Shown in pieces: positions 8,186 through 15,917 of a DNA stretch of 64,000 bases. The notes beneath the pieces were generated by a model, which saw only the letters and a program-made list of their open reading frames with translations, was not told where the DNA came from and did no database searches. Each line of letters begins with the position of its first letter. Within the stretch, counting starts at the first letter, position 1. Location: the NCBI GenBank assembly GCA_016929595.1, contig JAFGIN010000193.1:1-64000 (forward strand), given 5' to 3'. Source of the DNA: Chitinispirillaceae bacterium (GTDB taxonomy: Bacteria > Fibrobacterota > Chitinivibrionia > Chitinivibrionales > Chitinispirillaceae). The position numbers and the translations under genes were made by a program.

Positions 8186-8624
8186 GCCACTAAAAGCACG
8201 AAAAAACACGAAAGGGTTTATAATACTATACGTTTAATTTCAACTTTTGGGTATGCGCCAAAATTGACTATCAAACCCAACTTCAAATCTGTTGCTTTTA
8301 AATAATTTAACACTTGAGCCTGATGCTCCTTTGCAATCGCAGAAACGCCTTTTAGCTCAACAATAATAGCATCAAAACAAATAAAATCAGGTTTATACGT
8401 TTGTTTTAACGGTTCACCTTTATACATCAAAGAAAGAGTTTTTTGAGAATCAAATGGAATTTTCCGCAGCGAAAATTCTCTTTCCAGACATTCCTGATAT
8501 ACAGCTTCCAGGAAACCGTTTCCCATCTCTTTATAAACTTCAAAAACAGCACCTTGTAACAGGTAGCTTTCTTCTTTAAACAAAATTTCTTGCATTTTTT
8601 CGTGCCCTTTCGTGTATTTCGTGG
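8186..8624 (-). mobile_element. Cassette: GxxExxY gene bracketed by the inverted GCCACGAAA repeats
   Basis: A left arm (8186-8215, starting GCCACTAAAAGCACGAAAA) and a right arm (8595-8624, ending TTTCGTGGC) enclose 439 bp that hold the GxxExxY gene and essentially nothing else. The gene stop is three bases inside the left arm. Its ATG directly abuts the right arm, which supplies an AAAGGG ribosome-binding site. The outer edge of the right arm is one base from the helicase stop. Mobility is inferred from the layout; no target duplication was evident to me. Confidence 0.55.
8218..8595 (-). CDS. GxxExxY family protein (PD-(D/E)xK nuclease fold)
   Basis: The 125-residue product is a typical GxxExxY protein of usual length. 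It has the name motif GFLEAVY near 27-33, then YKPDFICFDAIIVELKG, in which the Asp and the E-L-K fit a PD-(D/E)xK active site, and a closing LNYLKATDLKLGLIVNFG. Its function is unknown; a nuclease-like role is inferred from the fold. Unlike its neighbours it does not overlap them. Instead it is framed by inverted repeats, so it looks like an inserted passenger rather than a core member of the restriction operon. The likely ribosome-binding site AAAGGG is part of the upstream repeat. Confidence 0.9.
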   Translation of the reverse strand: MQEILFKEESYLLQGAVFEVYKEMGNGFLEAVYQECLEREFSLRKIPFDSQKTLSLMYKGEPLKQTYKPDFICFDAIIVELKGVSAIAKEHQAQVLNYLKATDLKLGLIVNFGAYPKVEIKRIVL

Positions 8625-8625
8625 C

Positions 8626-11600
8626 TTATTTTATCACCACAAAAGTAAGCAGCTCAAAATCTTCAAGTCCTTTGATAGTATTTACCAGAGCTGTAGTTCC
8701 ACCCGCACTGAAAAGGCTGTCTACATCCCGTTCATCCTTGACAGAAATTATCGATTCAATTGACTTGTTTAAAAGTGAGGAGTATTTTTCCATCTCCTTA
8801 CCATCACCTGTTTCATCGTTAAATAATTCGTAAACATCTTTAAGCGGTTCATTATACCCTTTCGAAATTAACCTTAAGATATCCAGTGTTTCCTTCACAT
8901 TCAGGTGGTTTGAAAGAATCTCACCATTTTCCTTTATGTATACCAGATAGAAGGGATGAAGCTGGTTTGTTTTGTCAATATTTACCGCGTTATTGATGTT
9001 TTTCAGCACATAGATAACGCCTTCATCAATTCCTTTTTCTTTATCTTTCCGGCAGACCGTGTGCATGCCGTTTGCGACATCCTCAAGCGTACCGTTTTTC
9101 TCAATGTAGCCGACCAGATCCATACGGAAATCATTAAGACCTAAATCGGTAATTGAAACGCCTGAACCGATATCCTCAATATCTACGACTTCTTCCTGTA
9201 GTTTTTCGAGTTGTTTTTTCCTGAACAGTAAGTCCGAGGACTTGTTGGTAAGGACATTGTCTTCACCGGTAGCCGTGGCATCTACCATGAACATTTTACT
9301 TTCAACTCTGCTTTTCAGGTTGATATAGTCATCAAGGGAAAGCTGCGGCCAGAAATTTATAAGCTGAATGTCCTTGTTTACAGAGCCAATACGGTCGATA
9401 CGGCCAAAGCGCTGAATAATCCGCACTGGGTTCCAGTGGATGTCGTAATTAATGAGCGTATCGCAATCCTGCAGATTTTGCCCTTCAGAAATACAGTCGG
9501 TTGCAATAAGCACATCAATTTCGGGGGCTTCTTTATTTTTTCTTTCTTTGGACCGTGGTGAGAAATTTATCAGCAGGTTATTAAAATTTGCATGGATTTT
9601 CAGGGTTGTCTGGTTTTGATCCGATCCCACTATTTTTGCCGATTCTAACCCATACTCTTCTTTTACATGTTCAGCAATATTTGTATAGAGATAGTGCACG
9701 GTATCTGCAAATGCACTGAATACCAGTACCTTTTTATTACCTGCGTTAATCGGGTTATTGATTTTAGCAGCAATGACCTTTTTCAAATCCTGCAGTTTTG
9801 TATCATGCTCCGGTGTTACCCGTTTCATCTCTTCTGAAAGCGTGGCAGCAATATAATAATCTGCCTGTAAATCCTCTTTCCACCCGGTAGTATTCATGTC
9901 GGCGAGATTGATTTTGACCTTATCACCAATACTGAACTCATCATTAAGCCAGTCATCGCTGTTATCATCAAGGTTTACATCATCAAATTGTGTCGCAGTG
10001 GTAAAAGCTTGCGATCCGTTTTTTTCAAATTCTTCAATAGCAAAAATTGTTCGTTCAATTTCCTTGATAAATTTGCCGAGTGTAATCCGGAATGAGTCAA
10101 CAGAACTTTCAAGCCTTTTAAGCAGATTAACCCTCATAAGTGTTTGGAGATTTTTTTCGCGGTGCGACTGCTTGAAACTGGTGTTGTCCTTCAGTTTCGT
10201 ATCGTAAACATCACTGTAAAATTCTTTTTTTGAATCGAGGATATATTCAAAGGGGGAATAAATAGCCATATTGAGGCGCGTCAGCTCTTTATAAAGGGAA
10301 GCTATTTCGATAAAATCCTTCAGGTCGGTAATATCCGCATGGTGGGTGATCGGCTTCAACCTGTTAGGGAATTTACCGATTTTACCAGTGTCATAATACT
10401 TCTCAATATGCTTTCTGCTGCGTGCAATGGTGACGCTATCAAGCAGTTTGAAAAAATCAAAATTAGTATTGAGACTCGTTATAAGCTGCTGGCTGGTGCG
10501 TTCCTCTATAGGCAGTTTTGCCCAATCATTGAAAGTTTTCTGAGCGTTTTTAAGGATATTGTCAACCGATTTTCCTGTTTCCAGCTTTGTATCTAAATCA
10601 CCTGTTTGTCCTTCAAAGGCCAGCGCCAACTGGTTTTTCAAATCATTAAATCGGTTGTTAACCGGTGTTGCAGAAAGCATAAGTACTTTTGTTTTGACTC
10701 CGGCTTTCATGACGTCGTTCATAAGTTTCTGGTAGCGTGTCACCCTGTCTTTACGGGGATCATTGTTCCTGAAATTATGAGATTCATCTATGACGACCAG
10801 ATCGTAATTGCCCCAGTTTATCCGGCTTAAATCGATACCGTTTGATTCACCGTTTTCCCTTAAAAGGTCCGTGTGGTAGAGCACATCGTAATTCAGGCGG
10901 TCTTTAATAAGCGGGTTGTCATCGTAGTTATTCAGGAATGTCTGCCAGTTATCACCAAGCTTTTTAGGACAGAGTATCAGCACAGTCCGGTTGCGTTCCT
11001 GGTAATACTTTATTACACCCAATGCAGTGAAGGTTTTGCCAAGGCCAACACTGTCGGCAAGGATGCATCCGTTATGCCGTTCCAGTTTATTGATAATACC
11101 AAGTACAGCATCTCGTTGAAAATCGTACAGTTTATTCCAGATTACCGACTGCTTAAAGCCTGTTTTTTCGTTTGCCAGTTCATCTTCGGAAATATCCTCA
11201 AGGAATTCATCGAAAATATTGAATAGGGTCAAATAGTAGATAAATTCTGGTGAATTCTCTTTATAGAGGTTCGATATATACCCGGCAACTTCTGCTGTTA
11301 CATCTTTGAGGATAGTAGTATCATTCCAAATCTCTTCGAATGATTGCATATACTGTTTTGTGGTATCATAATCATCAGTTTTAATTACCTGATGCAGGAT
11401 TGCATTGTCCTTTTCATACCCAAAGCCAGCACTGCTGAACTCATGTATCCCCATATACACGAATTTTCGCTCTTTCGTGTCGAGGGTGATATGCGGCTGG
11501 ATATACTTATTGCCGAAATTGGTTTTAAAATGTACCTTTTCTTCTATCCACTTGCGACATTCCCGCGCAATCGCTTTGCCCTTTAGTTCGTTTTTAAGGT

Positions 11601-11874
11601 TAATCTCGAAATTTGAACCACCAATAGCTTTCTGGCGTTGGTTGGTTAAAATCTGGAATTGCCTGCTCTCCCGACTATTTTTGTCAATATCAACAAACGT
11701 TGGATCTGTGAAAATGAAGTTGAGACTTTCAACTTTCTTCAGTTCTGTTTTCAGTGATTCAAACCCGTATATTGTAAAAATCCCCGCAGCAACTTCCAGT
11801 TTGCTACCTTTGGTAATTTCTTTTTGTAGGTCGTCACCGACTTTTTCGGTTCTGTTATTAAAGGAATGGATCAT
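8626..11874 (-). CDS. SNF2/DEAD-type helicase with N-terminal PLD-like domain
   Basis: A 1082-residue superfamily 2 ATPase. The N terminus (about 1-190) looks like a phospholipase-D-type domain: KGSKLEVAAGIFTIYGFE resembles its first strand-helix, and YMGIHEFSSAGFG takes the place of the usual GSSNFT motif. The HxK catalytic signature is not recognisable, so the domain is probably inactive. The helicase core has DSVGLGKT (Walker A, near 270), DESHNFR (near 360), LMLSATPVNNRF (near 400) and IIQRFGRIDRIGS (near 818). It probably translocates on DNA, and in this operon may act with DUF4391 and Mod. Its start overlaps the preceding small ORF by one base (TAATG). Confidence 0.9.
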   Translation of the reverse strand: MIHSFNNRTEKVGDDLQKEITKGSKLEVAAGIFTIYGFESLKTELKKVESLNFIFTDPTFVDIDKNSRESRQFQILTNQRQKAIGGSNFEINLKNELKGKAIARECRKWIEEKVHFKTNFGNKYIQPHITLDTKERKFVYMGIHEFSSAGFGYEKDNAILHQVIKTDDYDTTKQYMQSFEEIWNDTTILKDVTAEVAGYISNLYKENSPEFIYYLTLFNIFDEFLEDISEDELANEKTGFKQSVIWNKLYDFQRDAVLGIINKLERHNGCILADSVGLGKTFTALGVIKYYQERNRTVLILCPKKLGDNWQTFLNNYDDNPLIKDRLNYDVLYHTDLLRENGESNGIDLSRINWGNYDLVVIDESHNFRNNDPRKDRVTRYQKLMNDVMKAGVKTKVLMLSATPVNNRFNDLKNQLALAFEGQTGDLDTKLETGKSVDNILKNAQKTFNDWAKLPIEERTSQQLITSLNTNFDFFKLLDSVTIARSRKHIEKYYDTGKIGKFPNRLKPITHHADITDLKDFIEIASLYKELTRLNMAIYSPFEYILDSKKEFYSDVYDTKLKDNTSFKQSHREKNLQTLMRVNLLKRLESSVDSFRITLGKFIKEIERTIFAIEEFEKNGSQAFTTATQFDDVNLDDNSDDWLNDEFSIGDKVKINLADMNTTGWKEDLQADYYIAATLSEEMKRVTPEHDTKLQDLKKVIAAKINNPINAGNKKVLVFSAFADTVHYLYTNIAEHVKEEYGLESAKIVGSDQNQTTLKIHANFNNLLINFSPRSKERKNKEAPEIDVLIATDCISEGQNLQDCDTLINYDIHWNPVRIIQRFGRIDRIGSVNKDIQLINFWPQLSLDDYINLKSRVESKMFMVDATATGEDNVLTNKSSDLLFRKKQLEKLQEEVVDIEDIGSGVSITDLGLNDFRMDLVGYIEKNGTLEDVANGMHTVCRKDKEKGIDEGVIYVLKNINNAVNIDKTNQLHPFYLVYIKENGEILSNHLNVKETLDILRLISKGYNEPLKDVYELFNDETGDGKEMEKYSSLLNKSIESIISVKDERDVDSLFSAGGTTALVNTIKGLEDFELLTFVVIK

Positions 11875-12131
11875 TACGAATGGCTCTCAATTGAAATTAA
11901 CATCGGTGGAATATTCCATTTTCTTTCCCCATCTTTCAAGGTTAGCGCTGCGGTTAATGCAGCGATAATATCATAGGCAGTAGCCTTATCGGGTACAGGC
12001 AATTCAGCGCCTCGGTGCAGTTTATTCCCTTCACCTACATAAGCTTGGATGCGGACACCGGAAGAATCTCCCCATGTCTTTCCAAGACAAGTAACCCATA
12101 CATTGCCCACATCATAAGGAGTGAGTATCAA
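11874..12131 (-). CDS. Small hypothetical protein, first gene of the island operon
   Basis: About 85 residues if started at TTG 12131; GTG 12110 is an alternative, and no ATG is available before the conserved-looking part. The sequence has a compact look: VWVTCLGKTWGDSSGVRIQ, then ELPVPDKATAYDIIAALTAALTL, and a C-terminal GERKWNIPPMLI. I do not recognise a family. Its TAA overlaps the helicase ATG by one base, the same coupling used elsewhere in this operon, which supports it being translated. It may be a regulator or partner of the helicase; this is inference from position only. Confidence 0.5.
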   Translation of the reverse strand: MILTPYDVGNVWVTCLGKTWGDSSGVRIQAYVGEGNKLHRGAELPVPDKATAYDIIAALTAALTLKDGERKWNIPPMLISIESHS

Positions 12132-12463
12132 AGCAGTAGATGGTGTCCTGCGGCGTTATGAGTTGAAAAGAGTAAAATAGGATCAGTTGAGACAAAAGTC
12201 AACACTGTATTTTTATAATGTGTTTATCGCTTGTGTAAGAGTGCCAAGGCCATGCTTACATACTTTTAATACTGTTTTTCCGGCAGGGAAAGAGGGTGCG
12301 GTAACCATAACTCTTCAGCTGCAATAATCGATGCTCTGCAAAGCATTTATATGTAATAATGCCATAATCATACTACTGTTTATTTACCTGACAATAATTT
12401 AGTCAGGCGGGTCCCCCCTGAACATGTATCAATCTTAACAAATCGCTGCCCGGGGGGTACACA

Positions 12464-12479
12464 TTCGACAAGCTCAGTG
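12464..12479. repeat. Dispersed repeat TTCGACAAGCTCAGTG
   Basis: This is the same core, in inverse orientation, as the copy built into mod at 5181-5197. It lies in non-coding DNA beside a GC-rich run. Confidence 0.55.
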
Positions 12480-12501
12480 CACCGCCCAGACTGAAGCCTT
12501 T

Positions 12502-12532
12502 AGCCCCATACTGGTTTTGTATTGGGGCTTTT
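12502..12532 (+). terminator. Hairpin with T-run
   Basis: AGCCCCATAC and GTATTGGGGCT pair (one bulged base) around a short loop and are followed by TTTTGT. It resembles an intrinsic terminator on the plus strand, though no plus-strand gene precedes it within the window. It may instead shield the two minus-strand units. Confidence 0.45.
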
Positions 12533-12615
12533 GTATAAAAAGGTAACGAAAAGATTATCAAGCAGCAGCAGGAATTTCAATGAAACTCCATTTCGTATCC
12601 CATTTTCGTACCAGA

Positions 12616-13413
12616 TCAGACTCTGTCAGGAGCCAACTCCGGAAATATCGAGTGTAATCTTTCCAGATCGGAATCATCATACGCCCTGCCCTGAAGAACT
12701 TTAACAAATGATTCAAGTTCTTCAATGTGCAAGGTATATCGGATATCAGGGTTTTCAGATTTTATTCTGGAAAAATGGTTGTAAACGGTTTTAAAGCTGA
12801 CTGGTTTTGTTACACGTGATCGGCCTTTTGAAATTTCTAAAAATAACACATCCTGTTCTTTTCCGGCAGGAGCTTTTAATGTCCTGTCGATAATCTCTCG
12901 TGCACGATTCCAGGAGATCTCTCCGTTTTCGAGTTTCTGGTGTATCTCATTTGATACCATAGGGGCGTATTTTAAAATATCCTCAATCCAGGATACGCTT
13001 TTGTCGAGAAATTCGGCAATGCGTTCTGTTGACCAGTTAACATTGTTTAAATAGATGACCGTTTCAAAATAATCGGTTATTTTCGTATCAACACGATCTG
13101 TATTCAGTTTTAAATTAAGAGCTCTTATTTCATCAGGTTCACCCGACACAACCCGTACATCAACATGTTCAAAATAGCCAGGGTTAGCATTCCGTATCCC
13201 TTTTATAGCTTCAAGACGATGAAAGCCTCCAACAAGAAAGTATTCGCCCTGATTGCGTTCCCAGACAACCAGTGGCTCGAGAAGACCATTACGGAGAATA
13301 TCTTTTTCAAGATGAGAAACTTTTGATGGTGATAACTGACGATGATTGCCTACCGAAGGGTGAACCGCAATCTTATCGAAATTCAAATATTCGTAACGTC
13401 TTGTTGTTAACAT
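12616..13413 (-). CDS. ParB/sulfiredoxin-like nuclease-domain protein
   Basis: The 265-residue product has an N-terminal ParB-type domain. NHRQLSPSKVSHLEKDILRN is followed by LLEPLVVWE and the characteristic GGFHRLEAIKG (near 63-73), the counterpart of the ParB GERRxRA box that binds CTP in true ParB. A helical segment with STERIAEFLDKSVSWIEDIL follows, like the ParB HTH. No parA is next to it, so it is probably not a chromosome partition gene. Solitary ParB-like proteins are common in mobile or defence islands. The ATG at 13413 has AAAGGAG eight bases upstream. The C terminus (IHSIFPELAPDRV-like end) shows no known domain. Confidence 0.8.
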   Translation of the reverse strand: MLTTRRYEYLNFDKIAVHPSVGNHRQLSPSKVSHLEKDILRNGLLEPLVVWERNQGEYFLVGGFHRLEAIKGIRNANPGYFEHVDVRVVSGEPDEIRALNLKLNTDRVDTKITDYFETVIYLNNVNWSTERIAEFLDKSVSWIEDILKYAPMVSNEIHQKLENGEISWNRAREIIDRTLKAPAGKEQDVLFLEISKGRSRVTKPVSFKTVYNHFSRIKSENPDIRYTLHIEELESFVKVLQGRAYDDSDLERLHSIFPELAPDRV

Positions 13414-14095
13414 TAGCTTTACTCCTTTATGGTTGGAATTGATAGCACCATATTACCTGGTTCTGTGTTTTTCGGTTTTTCAAGAAACTGTTATGTTTAA
13501 TAATGACTATCTGATTTTTTTTTACGATATAATAATACATCGATTGCCCAGAAAGTCAATAGATATTTTTAATCCCTATACAGTCAAGACGTTATGACGC
13601 ATCAGAGATTTCAGCGAAAGAGGAAAACTGTAATAGAGTTGTAAGGTTTTTGCTTATGTATTTTTTACAGGGTCCGGTTCTGTAGAGAGTTTACATAATG
13701 CAAGCAGGTTCAACCGGCACTGTTGACAGATCTGCAGATGTAAAATCGCATGCAACTTTTATTGTAACCTATTATTCGGGCAATTAAATAGTACTCACTG
13801 TAATCTCGCTAAAGCTTATAATTTTGAATCCTGTCCTTAAGAACAGGCCACCCTTAAGTGTTGAACGGGCACTATTTAATTGCCGATTTAGGTGTAAGGT
13901 AAAAAACGTGGTACAGAAGAGTATACGGGATATTTTTCTAAAACTGGAAGCGAAACAGTAGATTAGAATGTAAAACAGGGTGCACCTGTATTGCTATCTG
14001 TTTTCTTTCAGAAAACATTTTTTTGAGGTATGATCACCATATCTGGTAAAATAATAGTAGTTTAAGAGAATATGAATTAATCCGGAGGTGCTTAT
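13414..14095. other. 682-base spacer with an inverted-repeat element
   Basis: No gene is supported here. It should hold divergent promoters for the parB-like gene and the secreted-protein gene. The one clear structure is the pair of 14-base inverted arms at 13779-13884. The plus-strand gene that follows has a strong CCGGAGG ribosome-binding site at about 14082. Confidence 0.5.
13779..13884. repeat. 106-bp element with perfect 14-bp inverted ends
   Basis: GGCAATTAAATAGT at 13779-13792 and its exact reverse complement at 13871-13884 enclose a core with the near-palindrome CTGTCCTTAAGAACAG. The size and ends are those of a MITE-like or folded-RNA element. I saw no second complete copy in the window. 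Confidence 0.55.
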
Positions 14096-14839
14096 ATGAA
14101 AATCAGTTCACTTTTAATGATCGTACTTATCTTTTGCACTAAAATTCAGGCATTTCAGTCGGTACATACAGTACGCCTCAACAGGACTGATGGAATACTT
14201 TTTAGTGAAAATGGCGAAATATCTGTCACTAATGATCAATGGAAACAACAGACTGACTATGATTTCTATTTCATTCCTGGAAGATACCCGACAATCTGTC
14301 CTGTTAAAGAACCGCTGGAAATTTACGCAAAATCAAAATTCTATATTTACAAAAACAAACAGAAACCATTTTCATTTTATAACCAGACAATAAATCTTGA
14401 GAGCAGCGATTTTGATACAAGTATCAGCGTTGTGCACAGCAACTATGCTGAATATTTCTCTTTTTTACATATAGAAAACAGCGTACCTCAATTTTTTATT
14501 TTCAAAACTACTTTAAACATGTGTGCACTTCTTATCGTTGACTCAATGAAAATAGGACCGGGTTGTCCTGTTACCATTCCTGAGTGTTGCAGGGCTGATT
14601 CGATTGAAGAACTCCACGTTACCATTGTACTTCAATCAAACGGTCTTCCACAATTCCCGGTGATCGGCACACGAGTGAAAAAGATTGAATCATCACGAAA
14701 ATGCGTCCTGACCCGACAACATCCCCGGTTAATTGATATTCAGGGACGCATTATTGACAGAACCGGGTACGCTGCCGGCTTACGATTGATTACGACAGGC
14801 GGCGACATTCTTTTAAACAGATACACCATTACAGATTGA
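14096..14839 (+). CDS. Secreted protein of unknown function
   Basis: The 247-residue product begins with a signal peptide (KISSLLMIVLIFCTKIQAF, cleavage probably near residue 19). The middle is beta-rich without a motif I recognise and has a Cys-rich patch (PGCPVTIPECCRAD). The C-terminal 50 residues, with RLIDIQGRIIDRTGY and a closing LLNRYTITD, look like the strand pattern of the Por/FlgD-type tails seen in several other proteins of this window, though in shortened form. The ribosome-binding site CCGGAGG lies seven bases before the ATG. It stands alone between two spacers. Confidence 0.7.
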   Translation: MKISSLLMIVLIFCTKIQAFQSVHTVRLNRTDGILFSENGEISVTNDQWKQQTDYDFYFIPGRYPTICPVKEPLEIYAKSKFYIYKNKQKPFSFYNQTINLESSDFDTSISVVHSNYAEYFSFLHIENSVPQFFIFKTTLNMCALLIVDSMKIGPGCPVTIPECCRADSIEELHVTIVLQSNGLPQFPVIGTRVKKIESSRKCVLTRQHPRLIDIQGRIIDRTGYAAGLRLITTGGDILLNRYTITD

Positions 14840-14920
14840 ATTTTGACAGAGGAGTAGAAGACGGTAAAATAGTTGTTACTGATCAATTACTATATACGAC
14901 GACATAAATAGTACACCTAT

Positions 14921-14966
14921 CCCATCCTTCCTCCGTTAACGGGGAAAGGTGCCGAAAGCGGATGGG
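14921..14966. repeat. Imperfect hairpin with CCCATCC/GGATGGG ends
   Basis: CCCATCC (14921-14927) pairs with GGATGGG (14960-14966), and an inner CCGTTAACGG is palindromic. There is no T-run. It sits between convergent genes and could be a transcript-end structure or a dispersed repeat. Confidence 0.4.
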
Positions 14967-15041
14967 GGAACCGTGCATAACAAGTCAGAAAAAAATATCT
15001 ATTCGCAATTTAATATGTCGCTGTGTTTAAAAACTGTATTT

Positions 15042-15605
15042 TCAGTTCTTTTTCCTGCTCTGTAATTTAGCGATTCTTTTGTCAATAGTCTTGTTGTTGG
15101 GGCTTGAAGTTTTTGCCTGTCGCCAGAACTTTTCAGCGGATCCTAAATCGTTCTCCTCGTATGCAACATCCCCTGCAAGACAATTAACAGATACATCTTC
15201 AGGTTTAAGCTTCACCGCTTCGGTGGCAGATTGCCGGGCATCGGCAATGTTTTTTCCTTTAAGCGCTGCTGCGCCAAAATTAACATAAGCAAAGACCAGG
15301 TCGTTGCGTATGTCATCATCTTGCGGAATTAAAGAGTTGGCTTTCTTAAGAATTTCGATTAATGCAGACCATTCGTTTTTCTTTTGACACTCTGATGCAA
15401 ATGTACGGCAGGCAGCGATATAATTTTTTTTAATCTGGGCATTATCAGGGCTGCATGTTACTGCATCCGAAAAGTATTCCGCAGCACTTTTGTATTGACC
15501 CGCTTTAAATGCATCTACACCCTGTTTATTATAAGCGGTACAATCGGTACCCAATACCGGAATGCAGAAAAAAAACAGGAGTATGTACCATGATTTAAAC
15601 ACCAT
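15042..15605 (-). CDS. Secreted tetratricopeptide-repeat protein
   Basis: 187 residues. A signal peptide (SWYILLFFFCIPVLG) precedes three or so TPR units: NKQGVDAFKAGQYKSAAEYFSDAV, a second degenerate unit, and a third around YVNFGAAALKGKNIADARQSA and AGDVAYEENDLGSAEKFW. TPRs form a scaffold for protein contacts; the partner is unknown. The gene lies 49 bases downstream of ptsH on the same strand and is probably co-transcribed with ptsH and the MCE gene. Confidence 0.8.
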   Translation of the reverse strand: MVFKSWYILLFFFCIPVLGTDCTAYNKQGVDAFKAGQYKSAAEYFSDAVTCSPDNAQIKKNYIAACRTFASECQKKNEWSALIEILKKANSLIPQDDDIRNDLVFAYVNFGAAALKGKNIADARQSATEAVKLKPEDVSVNCLAGDVAYEENDLGSAEKFWRQAKTSSPNNKTIDKRIAKLQSRKKN

Positions 15606-15653
15606 ATACTGAAAAATTCCTTTGAAAAGAGAAATGTGTACGCCTGGAGGCGG

Positions 15654-15917
15654 CTATTCTTTAAATTTTTCATTAAAGAGTTGTGCAATTGCCGCCAGCG
15701 CAGCCTCTTCATCATCACCGTCTGTTCGTATCGTTATCGTAGTCCCGAACTCCGCACCAAGCATAAGTACATTGATGATACTCTTTGCATCTGCAGCGGT
15801 ACCATCTTTAATAATTGCTATTTGGGATTTAAACCTGATAGCTGTCTGAACTATCATTGATGCCGGACGGGCATGGATTCCAAGGCTATTTATTACTTTA
15901 ATTTGTTGCTCTTTCAT
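15654..15917 (-). CDS. ptsH: HPr-type phosphocarrier protein
   Basis: The 87-residue product has the full HPr layout: SLGIHARPAS with the phosphorylated His at position 15, and DAKSIINVL with Ser at position 46, the site used by HPr kinase. HPr accepts phosphate from PEP via enzyme I and passes it to sugar-specific EII components, or serves regulation. No ptsI, EII or HPr-kinase gene is present in the window, so a regulatory function cannot be separated from sugar uptake here. The start overlaps the end of the MCE gene by 20 bases. Confidence 0.93.
   Translation of the reverse strand: MKEQQIKVINSLGIHARPASMIVQTAIRFKSQIAIIKDGTAADAKSIINVLMLGAEFGTTITIRTDGDDEEAALAAIAQLFNEKFKE

Larger units (their letters stand above)
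12132..12615. other. Spacer between the defence operon and the parB-like gene
   Basis: 484 bases without a convincing gene. It should contain the promoter of the minus-strand island operon near 12130-12250, but I see no clear -35/-10 pair. It holds a GC-rich stretch, one copy of TTCGACAAGCTCAGTG (12464-12479) and a hairpin at 12502-12532. Confidence 0.5.
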
